Below are positions 12,473-21,277 of a DNA stretch of 64,000 nt, in pieces (the first letter of the stretch is position 1; every line of letters begins with the position of its first letter). The notes beneath the pieces were generated by a model. That model had not been told where the DNA came from. It searched no databases and worked only from the letters and a program-made list of their open reading frames with translations. The DNA is taken from NCBI GenBank assembly GCA_946965045.2, contig OX337228.1:6014001-6078000 (forward strand), in the 5' to 3' direction. The position numbers and the translations under genes were made by a program. This DNA comes from Epithemia pelagica. Taxonomy: Eukaryota; Bacillariophyta; Bacillariophyceae; Surirellales; Surirellaceae.

Positions 12473-13180
12473 ATGGCGGCGTACCCTTCAAACGAAGATC
12501 TCGAGGATGACCCGAGGCCTCCGAAAGAAACAAGGGATTTTGTTTATAAAGTCATAGACAGCTGTATTCGAGTTACTCTGGCTAGTTTTGGTGGAGCTCT
12601 GGCAGGATATGGCGTTGGAGCTCGCAGAGAAGAAATGAGGGTACAGGGATTCACAAACGCCCAGACAAAACTAGCACTTCCAGACCGAAGTCTTTCACCA
12701 AGTACAAGGATGGAGCTGTCCACCAAAACTCATGCACGTCAGGCACCGCCCATGAAACCGCAAGATCTCCCATCACCGAAAAAGATATTGGCACGGAGTT
12801 GGGGGATGTCGTGTTTCTTGTTCGCCTTTCTTCTGGAAACCTCGCGCATTGCCTCTCCAACAACTGTTTTATTCAAGGAAATGGATATGTTGACATTAAG
12901 GGGAGAAGACGATGTAGAGAGGCTGATGTTGAGGAAAGGACTCGCAGCAGTAGGAGATTACGCTTTGGGTGGAACTTTGGCAGGAATTTCCGGAGCAAGA
13001 GCTTGGACTACAGGTTATGCTAGGGTCCTACCATCCCTTCTTCGGGGAGCATTTTACGGAACGTTGTTGGGTATCGCAGGTGGTCTGGTTCAAGCAGGCA
13101 TTGATGTAATTGAAGTAATGGAGGAGCACCAACCTGAATCTCCAGAGTCGAAAGAGCCACCAGGCTACATGATGACATAG
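12473..13180 (+). CDS. Small membrane protein, possibly Tim17/Tim22-like
   Basis: Single exon, 235 aa. Four hydrophobic, glycine-rich segments can be seen near residues 34-52 (VTLASFGGALAGYGVGA), 106-122, 158-178 (GDYALGGTLAGISGARAW) and 187-212 (PSLLRGAFYGTLLGIAGG). The Gly-zipper spacing in segments 1, 3 and 4 recalls the Tim17/Tim22/PMP24 family of mitochondrial and plastid inner-membrane proteins. A polar loop rich in Pro and Lys separates segments 1 and 2, and the tail is acidic. There is no signal peptide at the N-terminus. The family call is tentative. Upstream it is divergent with the Sec1-family gene. Confidence 0.6.
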   Translation: MAAYPSNEDLEDDPRPPKETRDFVYKVIDSCIRVTLASFGGALAGYGVGARREEMRVQGFTNAQTKLALPDRSLSPSTRMELSTKTHARQAPPMKPQDLPSPKKILARSWGMSCFLFAFLLETSRIASPTTVLFKEMDMLTLRGEDDVERLMLRKGLAAVGDYALGGTLAGISGARAWTTGYARVLPSLLRGAFYGTLLGIAGGLVQAGIDVIEVMEEHQPESPESKEPPGYMMT

Positions 13181-13265
13181 ATGACTTTGTGGAATAAAAG
13201 CATTTGTTGGAAATACAGTTACCATCCAACTTAATGCTTTCCGCGATCTTCTCATTGTTGTCTCC

Positions 13266-13380
13266 GATCCCGACTATGACACTATACCTGGAAGTGACTA
13301 CCTATGCTAAGTTGCCTAGGAGTACCTACTCCTAATCTACCTAGAGAATGTACTCCTCTGTAGTTGATCTACCTAGTGAG
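13266..13380. repeat. Cluster of TACTCCTA/TAGGAGTA motifs
   Basis: The gap before the RRM-like gene holds CCTAGGAGTACC, TACTCCTAA and TACTCCTCT, interspersed with three CTACCTAG boxes. The words are near-inverted copies of each other around CCTAGG cores. The same words recur between other genes in this window. Confidence 0.6.
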
Positions 13381-13445
13381 GTCTGAACAAAATTCCTTGG
13401 AGGTTTTGTCAATCAGCCCTCTTGGTTGGACAAGGAACAAGGAAC

Positions 13446-14807
13446 ATGAACGACGACAAAGACACTACTGCAAGACCCGGTCAACAAGCTCACTCCAAGG
13501 CACTGACTTCACAAGGACCGCCCATTGATGTGAAGGACCTTGGTCGGAAGGCAAGGGCTCGACTTGCTCATGAACGTAGCAAACGTGCCGAAATTGTCCG
13601 TATTTCCCCTGACGAAGCGACACTGCTGGAGAAGCAACAGCAACAAGATAAGCAGCAAACAACAATCAAATCGGGTAGCAACAAACGATCAATACGGGAT
13701 AATTCTCTTAACGAAAAGAAATCGTCGAGAAAGCGCGGCCGTGGACAAACGAAAGGATCGTACACCTTTCCCGAGAATGCAGATATGTGGATGCCCGATA
13801 TATCTCATCTTCCGAGGTATTCGAGTAAAGAAAAACGTTCAAGCTTAGTGCGACTTCATGGTCTACCGTGTGGAACAAATGCGTTACAGATCAAAAAGTT
13901 TTTCTCCGGTCTTGAGATCCAATCGATCGCAGTGCTACTTTCCTGTGATGCAACTATTGCTGAGTGGGATGCAATTGAGGAAGTGAACAAGGATACATCA
14001 AGGTCCAAACTTTGCCATCAACGACTTTCTCCACTGGTGAAGAGACATTCTCCTCGATTCCGTGTGGTGGTCAAGTTTGACTCAGCGCCCACAGCCGAGT
14101 TGGCAGTCGATAGATCGGGGGAAACAATCAATGTTGTAAAGGAGCAAAACACGGTCACTGGTGGGAACCCTTCTCAAGTTTCTATTGTCCGTGCTTCCGT
14201 TGGAGTCTCGCTTGTTCTCAAGCCGGATGACACGTTGATTCTGCAATCCCTTGCCATTGATGCCATATCCTCTGACGCGACCCCTCGTGCGATTTACGAA
14301 ATAGGCACAAGCGTGGAGAAGAATTTACTGCCCGATGTAGACCGTATTCTATGGATGGATGCTCAGTTTCAGCTGAAATTGACTTTTAAAACGCCACATC
14401 AATGGAGAAGGAACTTCAAAGAAACTCATAACTCCATCGAAGACGATCGCCAAAATCAAAAGTACTTGGAGGCACCAGAGGCCTTGAACAGTATATTGAA
14501 CCCACCATCACATGAAACTGTTGAAGCATTGACTCGACAAAGAGAAATTTTGTTCGAGGCTCGTAGGCAGATGCTTGAAGCATCTCCGTTTCCTTCGACC
14601 GAGTTGCTTGATCCAGTACTGGGTGAAGACGACCCTGCTCTTCGATTAGCCTGTCAAGCGTGTCGTGTCCTTCGCAAGCGGTCACGGCTTATCGACGAAA
14701 AACTGTTAGAGATCCACAGAAGGCCACTCCTGATGAAGAAGTTCAGCTGTAAGCCACCGACACCCATCGAAAGGGAACCGTTTGGTTCGACTACATATGA
14801 TAACTGA
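13446..14807 (+). CDS. RRM-like RNA-binding protein, uncharacterised
   Basis: Single exon, 453 aa from the first ATG of the frame. The N-terminal 120 residues are basic and disordered, with a Gln run and Lys/Arg clusters such as KKSSRKRGRG that could act as nuclear localisation signals. Residues about 134-225 resemble an RRM: LVRLHGLPCGTNALQIKKFF matches the RNP2 strand and first helix, and FRVVVKFDSAPTAELAVDR matches the RNP1-like strand and second helix, separated by an unusually long loop. The C-terminal half has no family I recognise. A role in nuclear RNA metabolism is inferred only from the RRM-like fold. Confidence 0.65.
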   Translation: MNDDKDTTARPGQQAHSKALTSQGPPIDVKDLGRKARARLAHERSKRAEIVRISPDEATLLEKQQQQDKQQTTIKSGSNKRSIRDNSLNEKKSSRKRGRGQTKGSYTFPENADMWMPDISHLPRYSSKEKRSSLVRLHGLPCGTNALQIKKFFSGLEIQSIAVLLSCDATIAEWDAIEEVNKDTSRSKLCHQRLSPLVKRHSPRFRVVVKFDSAPTAELAVDRSGETINVVKEQNTVTGGNPSQVSIVRASVGVSLVLKPDDTLILQSLAIDAISSDATPRAIYEIGTSVEKNLLPDVDRILWMDAQFQLKLTFKTPHQWRRNFKETHNSIEDDRQNQKYLEAPEALNSILNPPSHETVEALTRQREILFEARRQMLEASPFPSTELLDPVLGEDDPALRLACQACRVLRKRSRLIDEKLLEIHRRPLLMKKFSCKPPTPIEREPFGSTTYDN

Positions 14808-14886
14808 TACACTATAGATAGGTCTATAAAACGTATACCCTGAGAGTACATGGCAATTCAGGTGGATGCGACATGGTTTCAAAGTT

Positions 14887-16098
14887 CTACCAGTCCGCTC
14901 TGCCGTATTCACCCATATTAGGAAGCTTGACGACCTCTCCCTCCATAGGATCTTCAACATCTCTGTTCGCATGGGCTTGCGCAAGATGGACAAGTTGATA
15001 GCAGGCTGTTGAAATCTTCTTGAAGGCCCTTTCATCCACCATACGACCATCCCGATCAAAAACATGGAAACTGTTTCCGATCGAAGTGTTTCCTGGAACA
15101 ACAATGGCCCCCATATCTTGCATCATTTGCTGCAAGGATCGCAACATTCTCATTCCGCCCATGGCGCCTGGACTTGTTGACATGAGAGATACCACCTTGT
15201 TCTTGAATCCAGCGTACATGCGACCTTCTCCTCGAGTAGCCCATGTGATTGCATTCAGCAACAACGGTGAAAGCAACCCGTTGTATTCAGGAGAAGCAAT
15301 TAGAATCCCATCTGCCGCAATCAAGTCGTTCTTGAGATTATGTGCCGATGCCGGAAAATTTTCACTTTCCAAATCTGGATCGTAAAGTGGGAGATCCAGT
15401 AACTTGAGATCAATGTCTACGACAATCGCTCCCTCTTCTGTTAACCTTTCCATTGCAGCGTCTCGCAACATTTTGTTGAAAGAGCCCACACGTTGGCTAC
15501 CGCATATACAGGCAATGGTGGGCTGTCGAGAGGCATTCTGCGATATCTTCTGCTTCTTGCGCTTTCCTTGTCTCGCGCTTGTTGGTATTGACGCTGCTGG
15601 TTTCTTAATGGGCGCCTCCTGACCTGCAGCACGATGGACATCTGCCGAACCCGATTTCGCAGCCAACATTTCCCGCACTTCAATGGGGCAACTAGGACAT
15701 CCTTTCTTCCCCTGGTCTACTAAATGTTTGCACCAGAATGTCGTCTGAAGCTGCTTCGACGTCTTCGTCTTGCCGCAGTAATTGCATGTTTGCCTATTCG
15801 TGCCATCCGGATTCCCCGAAACAGAGATATGGCTCCATACAAGTTGACTCAACGATTTTCTGGATCGATCACTCTTCACGGATTCCGTGGATTGGTCCAA
15901 CGGTGGAAGCACTGGGTTCGAGGCCGAAGATTCGTTCAACACTCGGAGAAGAGGGTTTGTGGCCGAACCAGAGATTGTGTTTTCGAGCGACTCTGACGAA
16001 AGAGGGAGGCTATCGTTGGTTGTAAGCCGTCCGTTTGTAGCAACCGATTCCGAGACTCCTTTCGCAATTTGTTGCAAAATTCCATTATTACTGGTCAT
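14887..16098 (-). CDS. Zinc finger (BED-like) fused to NADPH-dependent FMN reductase
   Basis: Single exon, 403 aa from the first ATG of the frame. Residues about 84-140 form a candidate BED-type zinc finger: a leading aromatic (LVWSHI), CNYC (Cys105, Cys108), then WCKHL (Cys123, His125) and GCPSC (Cys134, Cys137). A basic linker with KRKKQK follows. Residues about 193-390 are a flavodoxin-like NADPH-dependent FMN reductase (ChrR/azoreductase group): GSQRVGSFN at 200-208 binds the FMN phosphate, LPLYDPDLE and SPEYNGLLSPLLLNAITWA follow, then the GAMGGMR segment. Such enzymes reduce quinones or metals with NAD(P)H. The combination with a DNA-binding-type finger is unusual. Whether the finger binds DNA here is unknown; it might be a structural zinc site. 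Confidence 0.85.
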   Translation of the reverse strand: MTSNNGILQQIAKGVSESVATNGRLTTNDSLPLSSESLENTISGSATNPLLRVLNESSASNPVLPPLDQSTESVKSDRSRKSLSQLVWSHISVSGNPDGTNRQTCNYCGKTKTSKQLQTTFWCKHLVDQGKKGCPSCPIEVREMLAAKSGSADVHRAAGQEAPIKKPAASIPTSARQGKRKKQKISQNASRQPTIACICGSQRVGSFNKMLRDAAMERLTEEGAIVVDIDLKLLDLPLYDPDLESENFPASAHNLKNDLIAADGILIASPEYNGLLSPLLLNAITWATRGEGRMYAGFKNKVVSLMSTSPGAMGGMRMLRSLQQMMQDMGAIVVPGNTSIGNSFHVFDRDGRMVDERAFKKISTACYQLVHLAQAHANRDVEDPMEGEVVKLPNMGEYGRADW

Positions 16099-17128
16099 TT
16101 TTGCGAGGCACCGAAAGCTGTGGATATCAATATGGTTCTCAAGTCGATTATTCGGTATGGTGAATCCTTTGTCCAAACAGAGTTTATTGAAAGACGAAGA
16201 ATAGCATATTCATTTCCAATTGCATTTGCATAATATCTTCAATCTTCATTCGATCCGAAGCCTGGGTCCAACCGACCATCAACAACATGAGCGAGCAAGC
16301 CCGCGCTCGCCAGCTGCTTAATTGAGCGCGTGCCTCAATAAGTGCCCCATGCTATGCTGGCGTATGTACTAAGACAAGACTAAAAGATCTGGTCTTGATA
16401 ATGCATGCGACAAAGGCATATTCGAAAGCTACTCGATAATTATACTTGCGATAAATATTCGAATACGCGATGTCGGCAACGAGTATTAGTGCTCAATATC
16501 GATCCTCATCATGTACCGATGATCACCTACCCATGCTATGGCTCCAAGCTCCAAGGACATTGGGAATAGTCTACTCCTAGAGAAGAGAGCAATAGGAATT
16601 TAAGGACATGTTGATATTCTCCATACTAGCAAATCAAAGAGGAACAAAGTTGGCATAACACGACAATGATTGACTTATAGCATGTCCATTTACGGATACC
16701 TCGCCATTCGCCGCATTCTAGGGGACTTACCATTTACCATTATCGGTAATTCAAGAGGATTTGTTCTTGTCTTGGAAGAGACCAACGGAGACTTCGTCTT
16801 CTCCTGATGGGACTTCCGTAACATGTTTACACCTGGTAATTGATCGGAGTTCTCGGTCCAGAATCTTCATAGAGCTGGATTCAGAACTCGCTACTGACTT
16901 CGGAAGTCGACTTTAATAATGTTCAACGTGTTGTTCCTAATAATTTTAAGTTTAATCTTATCGTTGCTCGCACAAATCTTGTATCTTGTATTACACCACA
17001 CCTGGTCATAACCATCAGTGAGAATCCGTGATCGACATGCATAGGATGATGCTACGGTTCCACCGGAACGACTGGTGTGTACGGCTCGAGAGGATATTCA
17101 TAATGTCCCAATCCCATATGTAAACCAT
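16099..17128. other. 1-kb intergenic region, no gene seen
   Basis: A/T-rich stretches and scattered short frames only. It holds the upstream region of the FMN-reductase gene and the 3' flank of the next minus-strand gene. One CTACTCCTAG box lies near 16571. Confidence 0.5.
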
Positions 17129-17455
17129 CTATTTCCGAGCTGGTTGCCGAGCTCCAGCTTGTTTCGCGGCGAGGGCTTTTTTCTTCTGCTGTTCGGCGTA
17201 GTGTTGAGCCCGAGCAGCTTCGTAGGCAGCAGCAGCAAATCCTCCCACCAACGGACGGTGGTTGGGTCCACCAGCTCCGGTCCCGTTGTTGGAGGGAGCG
17301 GGAGCCTTAGGAGGAGGAGCCTGCTGCGGCGTTTCTTCTTCTGATTCGTAATCCGAGTCGTCGAAATCAACAAGACCAATTCCGCCGGCCATTGGTTGAC
17401 CACCGCCTTGTCCACCAGCTCCAGCAGTGAAGATAGAAGATCCACGACGTGACAT
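17129..17455 (-). CDS. Small conserved-looking protein of unknown function
   Basis: 108 aa from the first ATG of the frame. The N-terminus is Gly-rich (GAGGQGGGQPMAGG), then comes an acidic block (VDFDDSDYESEEE), a Pro/Gly linker, and an Ala/Gln/Lys-rich C-terminus likely to be helical (AAAYEAARAQHYAEQQKKK), ending basic. No transmembrane segment or signal peptide. The opposite charges of the middle and end, and a compositional bias consistent across the frame, support a real gene. I do not recognise the family. Its promoter should lie between 17456 and 17901, divergent with the proteasome-like gene. Confidence 0.6.
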   Translation of the reverse strand: MSRRGSSIFTAGAGGQGGGQPMAGGIGLVDFDDSDYESEEETPQQAPPPKAPAPSNNGTGAGGPNHRPLVGGFAAAAYEAARAQHYAEQQKKKALAAKQAGARQPARK

Positions 17456-17901
17456 GGTTGTGCTAAGAAATGAAGAAGCTGATTCGTTGGCGAGAAAAAC
17501 CTTGGGTTCACAACAAAAAGGGAACAACCTTTTTGCTTATTCGTCGAAGCGCGAAGATGGGATTACTATTACTTGTAGTATTCCCTTTGTTGGAGTTGAG
17601 GATGGGGAAGTTGTGGGATGAAGATGTGACTTCTGGTTGTTTGGTCCTCCTGGTCATGATAACAGTGAAGAAAAGTGTATTGAGTCATTCCTTCCCCATT
17701 AGCAGTCATTCCTTCTACACGCAAAATTCGTTGGGAGTTTGACTTTGACCGGTTTGTTCGCGCGACGCGGAGCGCGGACAGACGCCAGCAGCAGATTGTC
17801 TCGAAGTCGAATGCACGAATAGCGAATAGAGATTCAGGATTGAGGTAGCAAGGGTAACCTCTTAGGAGTAGGAGCGGCAGCTCCTCTAGAGGAAATCCGG
17901 G
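17456..17901. promoter_or_regulatory. Divergent upstream region
   Basis: 446 bp between the starts of two divergent genes. It contains TTAGGAGTAGGAGC followed by GCTCCTCTAG (about 17862-17889), an imperfect inverted repeat of the window's recurring motif. No core promoter element was recognised. Confidence 0.4.
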
Positions 17902-18858
17902 ATGACCAAAAATATGACAATGTTGTTTCAAGTATGGCGATTCATTGTTGCTCCTAGCTTCTTGTGCTCTCTGATATATGCGAGAATTCCAATTGGCGAG
18001 AGACACTCGTATTCCTTAACAACCTTTGATACAGACGGAAAATTGGGACAAGTGGATTGGGCATGTCAAGCTGCCGCAATGGGGGCTCCGCTAGTTGCAG
18101 TGGTGGTCGTCGACGACAAGGATGACAATGGTGCAGGAACGACTGGAAATCATATGAAAAGAGAGAATTGCGGCATTCTAATGGCATCGCTGCAAAGACT
18201 GCCCTCAATGCTGATGGAAGATGACGGAACCTCTCGGTTTGCTCGTATTTCGTCAGAAATTGTCGTAGCCCATTCAGGTTTGTCGGCTGACGGACGTGTT
18301 GTGGTAGCCGCTGCACAACGACTCGCAATCCAGCATGAGTATACCTTTGATGAGGAAATTCCTATTGGCGTTTTTCTACAGGAATTATCTCTTTTCTTTC
18401 AAGAACACACGATGAAACCAGCCACACGACCTTTTGGCGTCATTCTGATGATTGCATATGTTCCCAAGATCCGTCTTTCGACAGCCAACCAAAATCACAA
18501 AACACAGTTATTCCGCTTAGATCCCTCTGGTTCAATTTCCGGTCTGGGGTCAAGCGCAATCATCAACGGCAAAGACCTCAACAATCATGAACTGGAGCAA
18601 CTTTTTCAGCGAACCACAAAGGAATCAGAAAGCGACGAGGAAAAGTTTGTTGACGACTCAAATCAAGTTCCTAGTCACAAGAGAATTGCTTCGTTTCTTC
18701 GTCATGCCTTGCAACGGCAAACCCAGATGCAAGGACAGGAAAAGACTCTTGACAATGAGACTATCGTGTCTGCCGTCCTATCTCAGTCCGTGGGCTTTTC
18801 AGTTCGTCGGCATCCAATGGTATCTCATCCACAACATGCGGAAGATGCCATCAGATGA
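17902..18858 (+). CDS. Divergent proteasome alpha-subunit-like protein with N-terminal signal peptide
   Basis: Single exon, 318 aa. The body aligns by eye with 20S alpha subunits, closest to alpha-2: YSLTTFDTDGKLGQVDWA matches the alpha N-terminal signature (usual YSxxLTTFSPxGKLxQIEYA), AHSGLSADGRVVV matches the GxxxDxR region, and TRPFGVILMI with LFRLDPSG matches the TRPFGVSLL/DPSG strand pair. It differs in having a long insert around residues 75-100, an extended C-terminus, and a hydrophobic N-terminal leader (MLFQVWRFIVAPSFLCSLIYA) that looks like a signal peptide. Ordinary alpha subunits are cytosolic or nuclear and have no such leader. No ASAF plastid motif follows the leader. Function is unknown; assembly into a normal 20S ring is doubtful. 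Confidence 0.78.
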   Translation: MTKNMTMLFQVWRFIVAPSFLCSLIYARIPIGERHSYSLTTFDTDGKLGQVDWACQAAAMGAPLVAVVVVDDKDDNGAGTTGNHMKRENCGILMASLQRLPSMLMEDDGTSRFARISSEIVVAHSGLSADGRVVVAAAQRLAIQHEYTFDEEIPIGVFLQELSLFFQEHTMKPATRPFGVILMIAYVPKIRLSTANQNHKTQLFRLDPSGSISGLGSSAIINGKDLNNHELEQLFQRTTKESESDEEKFVDDSNQVPSHKRIASFLRHALQRQTQMQGQEKTLDNETIVSAVLSQSVGFSVRRHPMVSHPQHAEDAIR

Positions 18859-18925
18859 TACCCTTTCCGGTCAAACTGAATGATGTCAAAAGGAAATTTA
18901 GCGTTCGATCAGCCACCAGCTGGTT

Positions 18926-19870
18926 TTACTTTCTCTTTTTGTTTTTCTTCTTTTCCTTGAGCTGTTGTTTCTTATGCCGTTGCTTATCGGCTTCATCTTG
19001 CTTTTGCAAAATTGATGTGGATGGTGACTTTCCACTTTCGGATGCAGTGAGGGCATTCGTCTTCCATGTTTCAACTGTCATCGCCTGTTTTTCCGTAAAA
19101 TGCAACATGGAGGTCGCTTCGTCTGACGTTGCCACGATTTCGCACAAGAATGCATGCACCATCGTAGCTAGTTCACTGCCACAACGTTTGAAATAGCCAG
19201 GTTTTGAACCCGATAATGGACCAGATTGCAAAGCATGCTGAAGTAGCTCAAACAAGGCCTGACCAACTTGTATCTTGTGCGAGAGGGACACCACAGGTTG
19301 TTGATTTTCTTCTTTGACATCTTTCTCGTAGTGACGAACAATGCTTTTCCATTCATCGACACAGTTTCGAACCGCATTCAAAACGTTGGCTTGAAATGAA
19401 TCCGTACTAAACAAGCCGTCTTTGCTGGAAGAAAAGGATTGGCGATTGTTCTGAATTCGTTTCAATAAATGTTGAACATTGGCTTGAACATTTGGATTTG
19501 ATGTTTCTTCTTGACATTGAATCAAAGGAGAAGAGATGGACACAATATCGTCTTCGGTGTCATCACTAATCCTTGATTCTTTGCTACTGTCAACTTCATC
19601 AACTTGACAACTTTGGACTGTGTCCTCATGGTCAATTAATATTTCTGGCTCAGGTCCTTCCACCTCAAGGCGTTGTTCAATGTGTGATTCCCCAGTACTG
19701 TTGTTGTCGGTGCTAGCGGCAGAGTTCAAAAGGGCGAAATCTTGAGTAGAAACAGGAGGAGAAGTTGTCTGGGTTCGCCGCCGTCTGGCGTTGTATTTCG
19801 GCAACCGTCGGTCGTTGGGACCTCCTCGGCCACGAAAGATTCGACGCTGCTGCGGGTGCTGAGAGCTCAT
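18926..19870 (-). CDS. Uncharacterised helical protein with RGG-type N-terminus and Lys-rich tail
   Basis: Single exon, 314 aa. The N-terminus is basic and Arg/Gly-rich (RRIFRGRGGPNDRR). A Ser/Asp/Glu-rich linker follows to about residue 120, then a helical region of about 150 residues (NVQHLLKRIQNN to FLCEIVATSDEATSML). The end is strongly basic (KKQQLKEKKKNKKRK). The charge pattern suggests an RNA- or nucleolus-associated protein, but I recognise no domain. The gene is convergent with the proteasome-like gene (67 bp between stops) and divergent with the CDK gene. Confidence 0.65.
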   Translation of the reverse strand: MSSQHPQQRRIFRGRGGPNDRRLPKYNARRRRTQTTSPPVSTQDFALLNSAASTDNNSTGESHIEQRLEVEGPEPEILIDHEDTVQSCQVDEVDSSKESRISDDTEDDIVSISSPLIQCQEETSNPNVQANVQHLLKRIQNNRQSFSSSKDGLFSTDSFQANVLNAVRNCVDEWKSIVRHYEKDVKEENQQPVVSLSHKIQVGQALFELLQHALQSGPLSGSKPGYFKRCGSELATMVHAFLCEIVATSDEATSMLHFTEKQAMTVETWKTNALTASESGKSPSTSILQKQDEADKQRHKKQQLKEKKKNKKRK

Positions 19871-20074
19871 CTTATGCCATTCACATTGAAAATGTTCGTG
19901 TCGTGTCGTCGTTGCACTTCTCGATTACATACATGTGGAGTCGGCACGTCCCTTGTAGACAGTCAGTAGGTATCACGATGAACTAAGCAAAATCCAACTA
20001 AGCACCCAAGCGAGGATCCACCATAGCGAGCATGGGCTATCATATCCTGGACGTGTACGGCAGAAGAAAACATT

Positions 20075-20101
20075 CTCTGATCGATATTACTCTGATCGAT
20101 A
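20075..20101. repeat. 12-bp direct repeat in the CDK leader
   Basis: CTCTGATCGATA occurs at 20075-20086 and again at 20090-20101, a 15-bp period, ending 22 bp before the ATG of the CDK7-like gene. The two copies are identical. Confidence 0.7.
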
Positions 20102-20123
20102 AACTTTGAATGCAACCCCAGGG

Positions 20124-21130
20124 ATGGACAACTACAAAGTGATAAGAACATTAGGTCAAGGGACATGGGGTGTGGTGCGCATGGCGGAACAGATTGGCAC
20201 GGGAAGAATTGTAGCTATTAAAAAGATCAAATCGGAACGACCCGAAGAGGGAGTCAACTTCACAGCCGTACGAGAGATCAAGTTGTTGAGAGAGTTCAAG
20301 CATGAAAACATTATCGAATTAGTGGATTGTTTCACCACACCAGACCAAGCCATGTGTTTGGTATATGAATGTGCCTCGACCGACTTGGAAAAGATTCTTG
20401 GCAACAAGGCCATCCCCATATCCTTGGCTGATATTAAAAGCCACATGTCCGCTTTACTTTCGGCAATATCAGCGTGCCACGATCGCTGGATATTACATAG
20501 AGATCTTAAGCCAGACAATATGCTGTATTTGAAGGATGGGACGATGAAATTGGCAGATTTCGGATTGGCTCGTAAGTACGGAACTCCAAAGACTAGATTG
20601 TCGCCCGAGGCCATTACTTTATGGTGAGTTTCGTTAGTTGGATGTCCACACGCTTATACTTTTCTAAATCATTTTTTCTAACCATGTCTGAATGCCAATG
20701 GCACTCACGAAGGTACAAACCACCGGAACTGCTATTGGGAGCATCAGAGTATTCTTCAGCCGCCGATATGTGGAGTGTAGGATGTATATTTGCTGAGTTG
20801 TTGTTACGAAGACCGTTTTTGCAAGGAAAGAACAGTGACATATCACAACTAGATACAATCTTCACTGTCTTTGGAACCCCTAATGAAACCAACTGGCCAG
20901 ATCATCAAGCATTACCATTATGTGCGCGGGGCCTCGAATGGGATGAAACCACCGCCATTCCGTTCGATGAAATTTTTACAGCAGCTCCCAAAGATGCTAT
21001 ATCATTACTCCGATCCATATTGGTACTAGACCCCAACATGAGATTCAGCGCATCCCAGTCCTTGAGCCACCCATACTTGACAAACGATCCGCCACCAACG
21101 CCCAAGGAAAATCTCGTCTTGTCGGCCTGA
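20124..21130 (+). CDS. CDK7-like cyclin-dependent kinase
   Basis: Exons are 20124-20623 and 20713-21130, with an 89-nt GT-AG intron that restores the LWYKPPE motif; 305 aa. All kinase motifs are present: LGQGTWGVV glycine loop, VAIKKI lysine, HRDLKPDN catalytic loop, ADFGLA and SVGCIFAELL. The helix equivalent to PSTAIRE reads NFTAVREIKLLRE, close to the CDK7 form NxTALREIKLL, which points to the CDK-activating kinase that phosphorylates other CDKs and, in TFIIH, the RNA polymerase II tail. The activation loop has Ser-Pro-Glu where CDK7 has its T-loop Thr, and lacks the usual TRWYRAPE (here TLWYKPPE). The start chosen gives MDNYKVIRTLG. Confidence 0.88.
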
Positions 21131-21277
21131 AAAGCAGGGTAATCTTTACAGAGCCGGTACGGTGTCGTGCTCTTCGCCGAAAGAATGCTGCAAGAGAGAG
21201 CCTGCTTTTCTTCACCGTGTCTTGTTTGGAGGCTTGGTTCTTGACTATGCACACGACGTAACTTATCAGTTGCCCTT

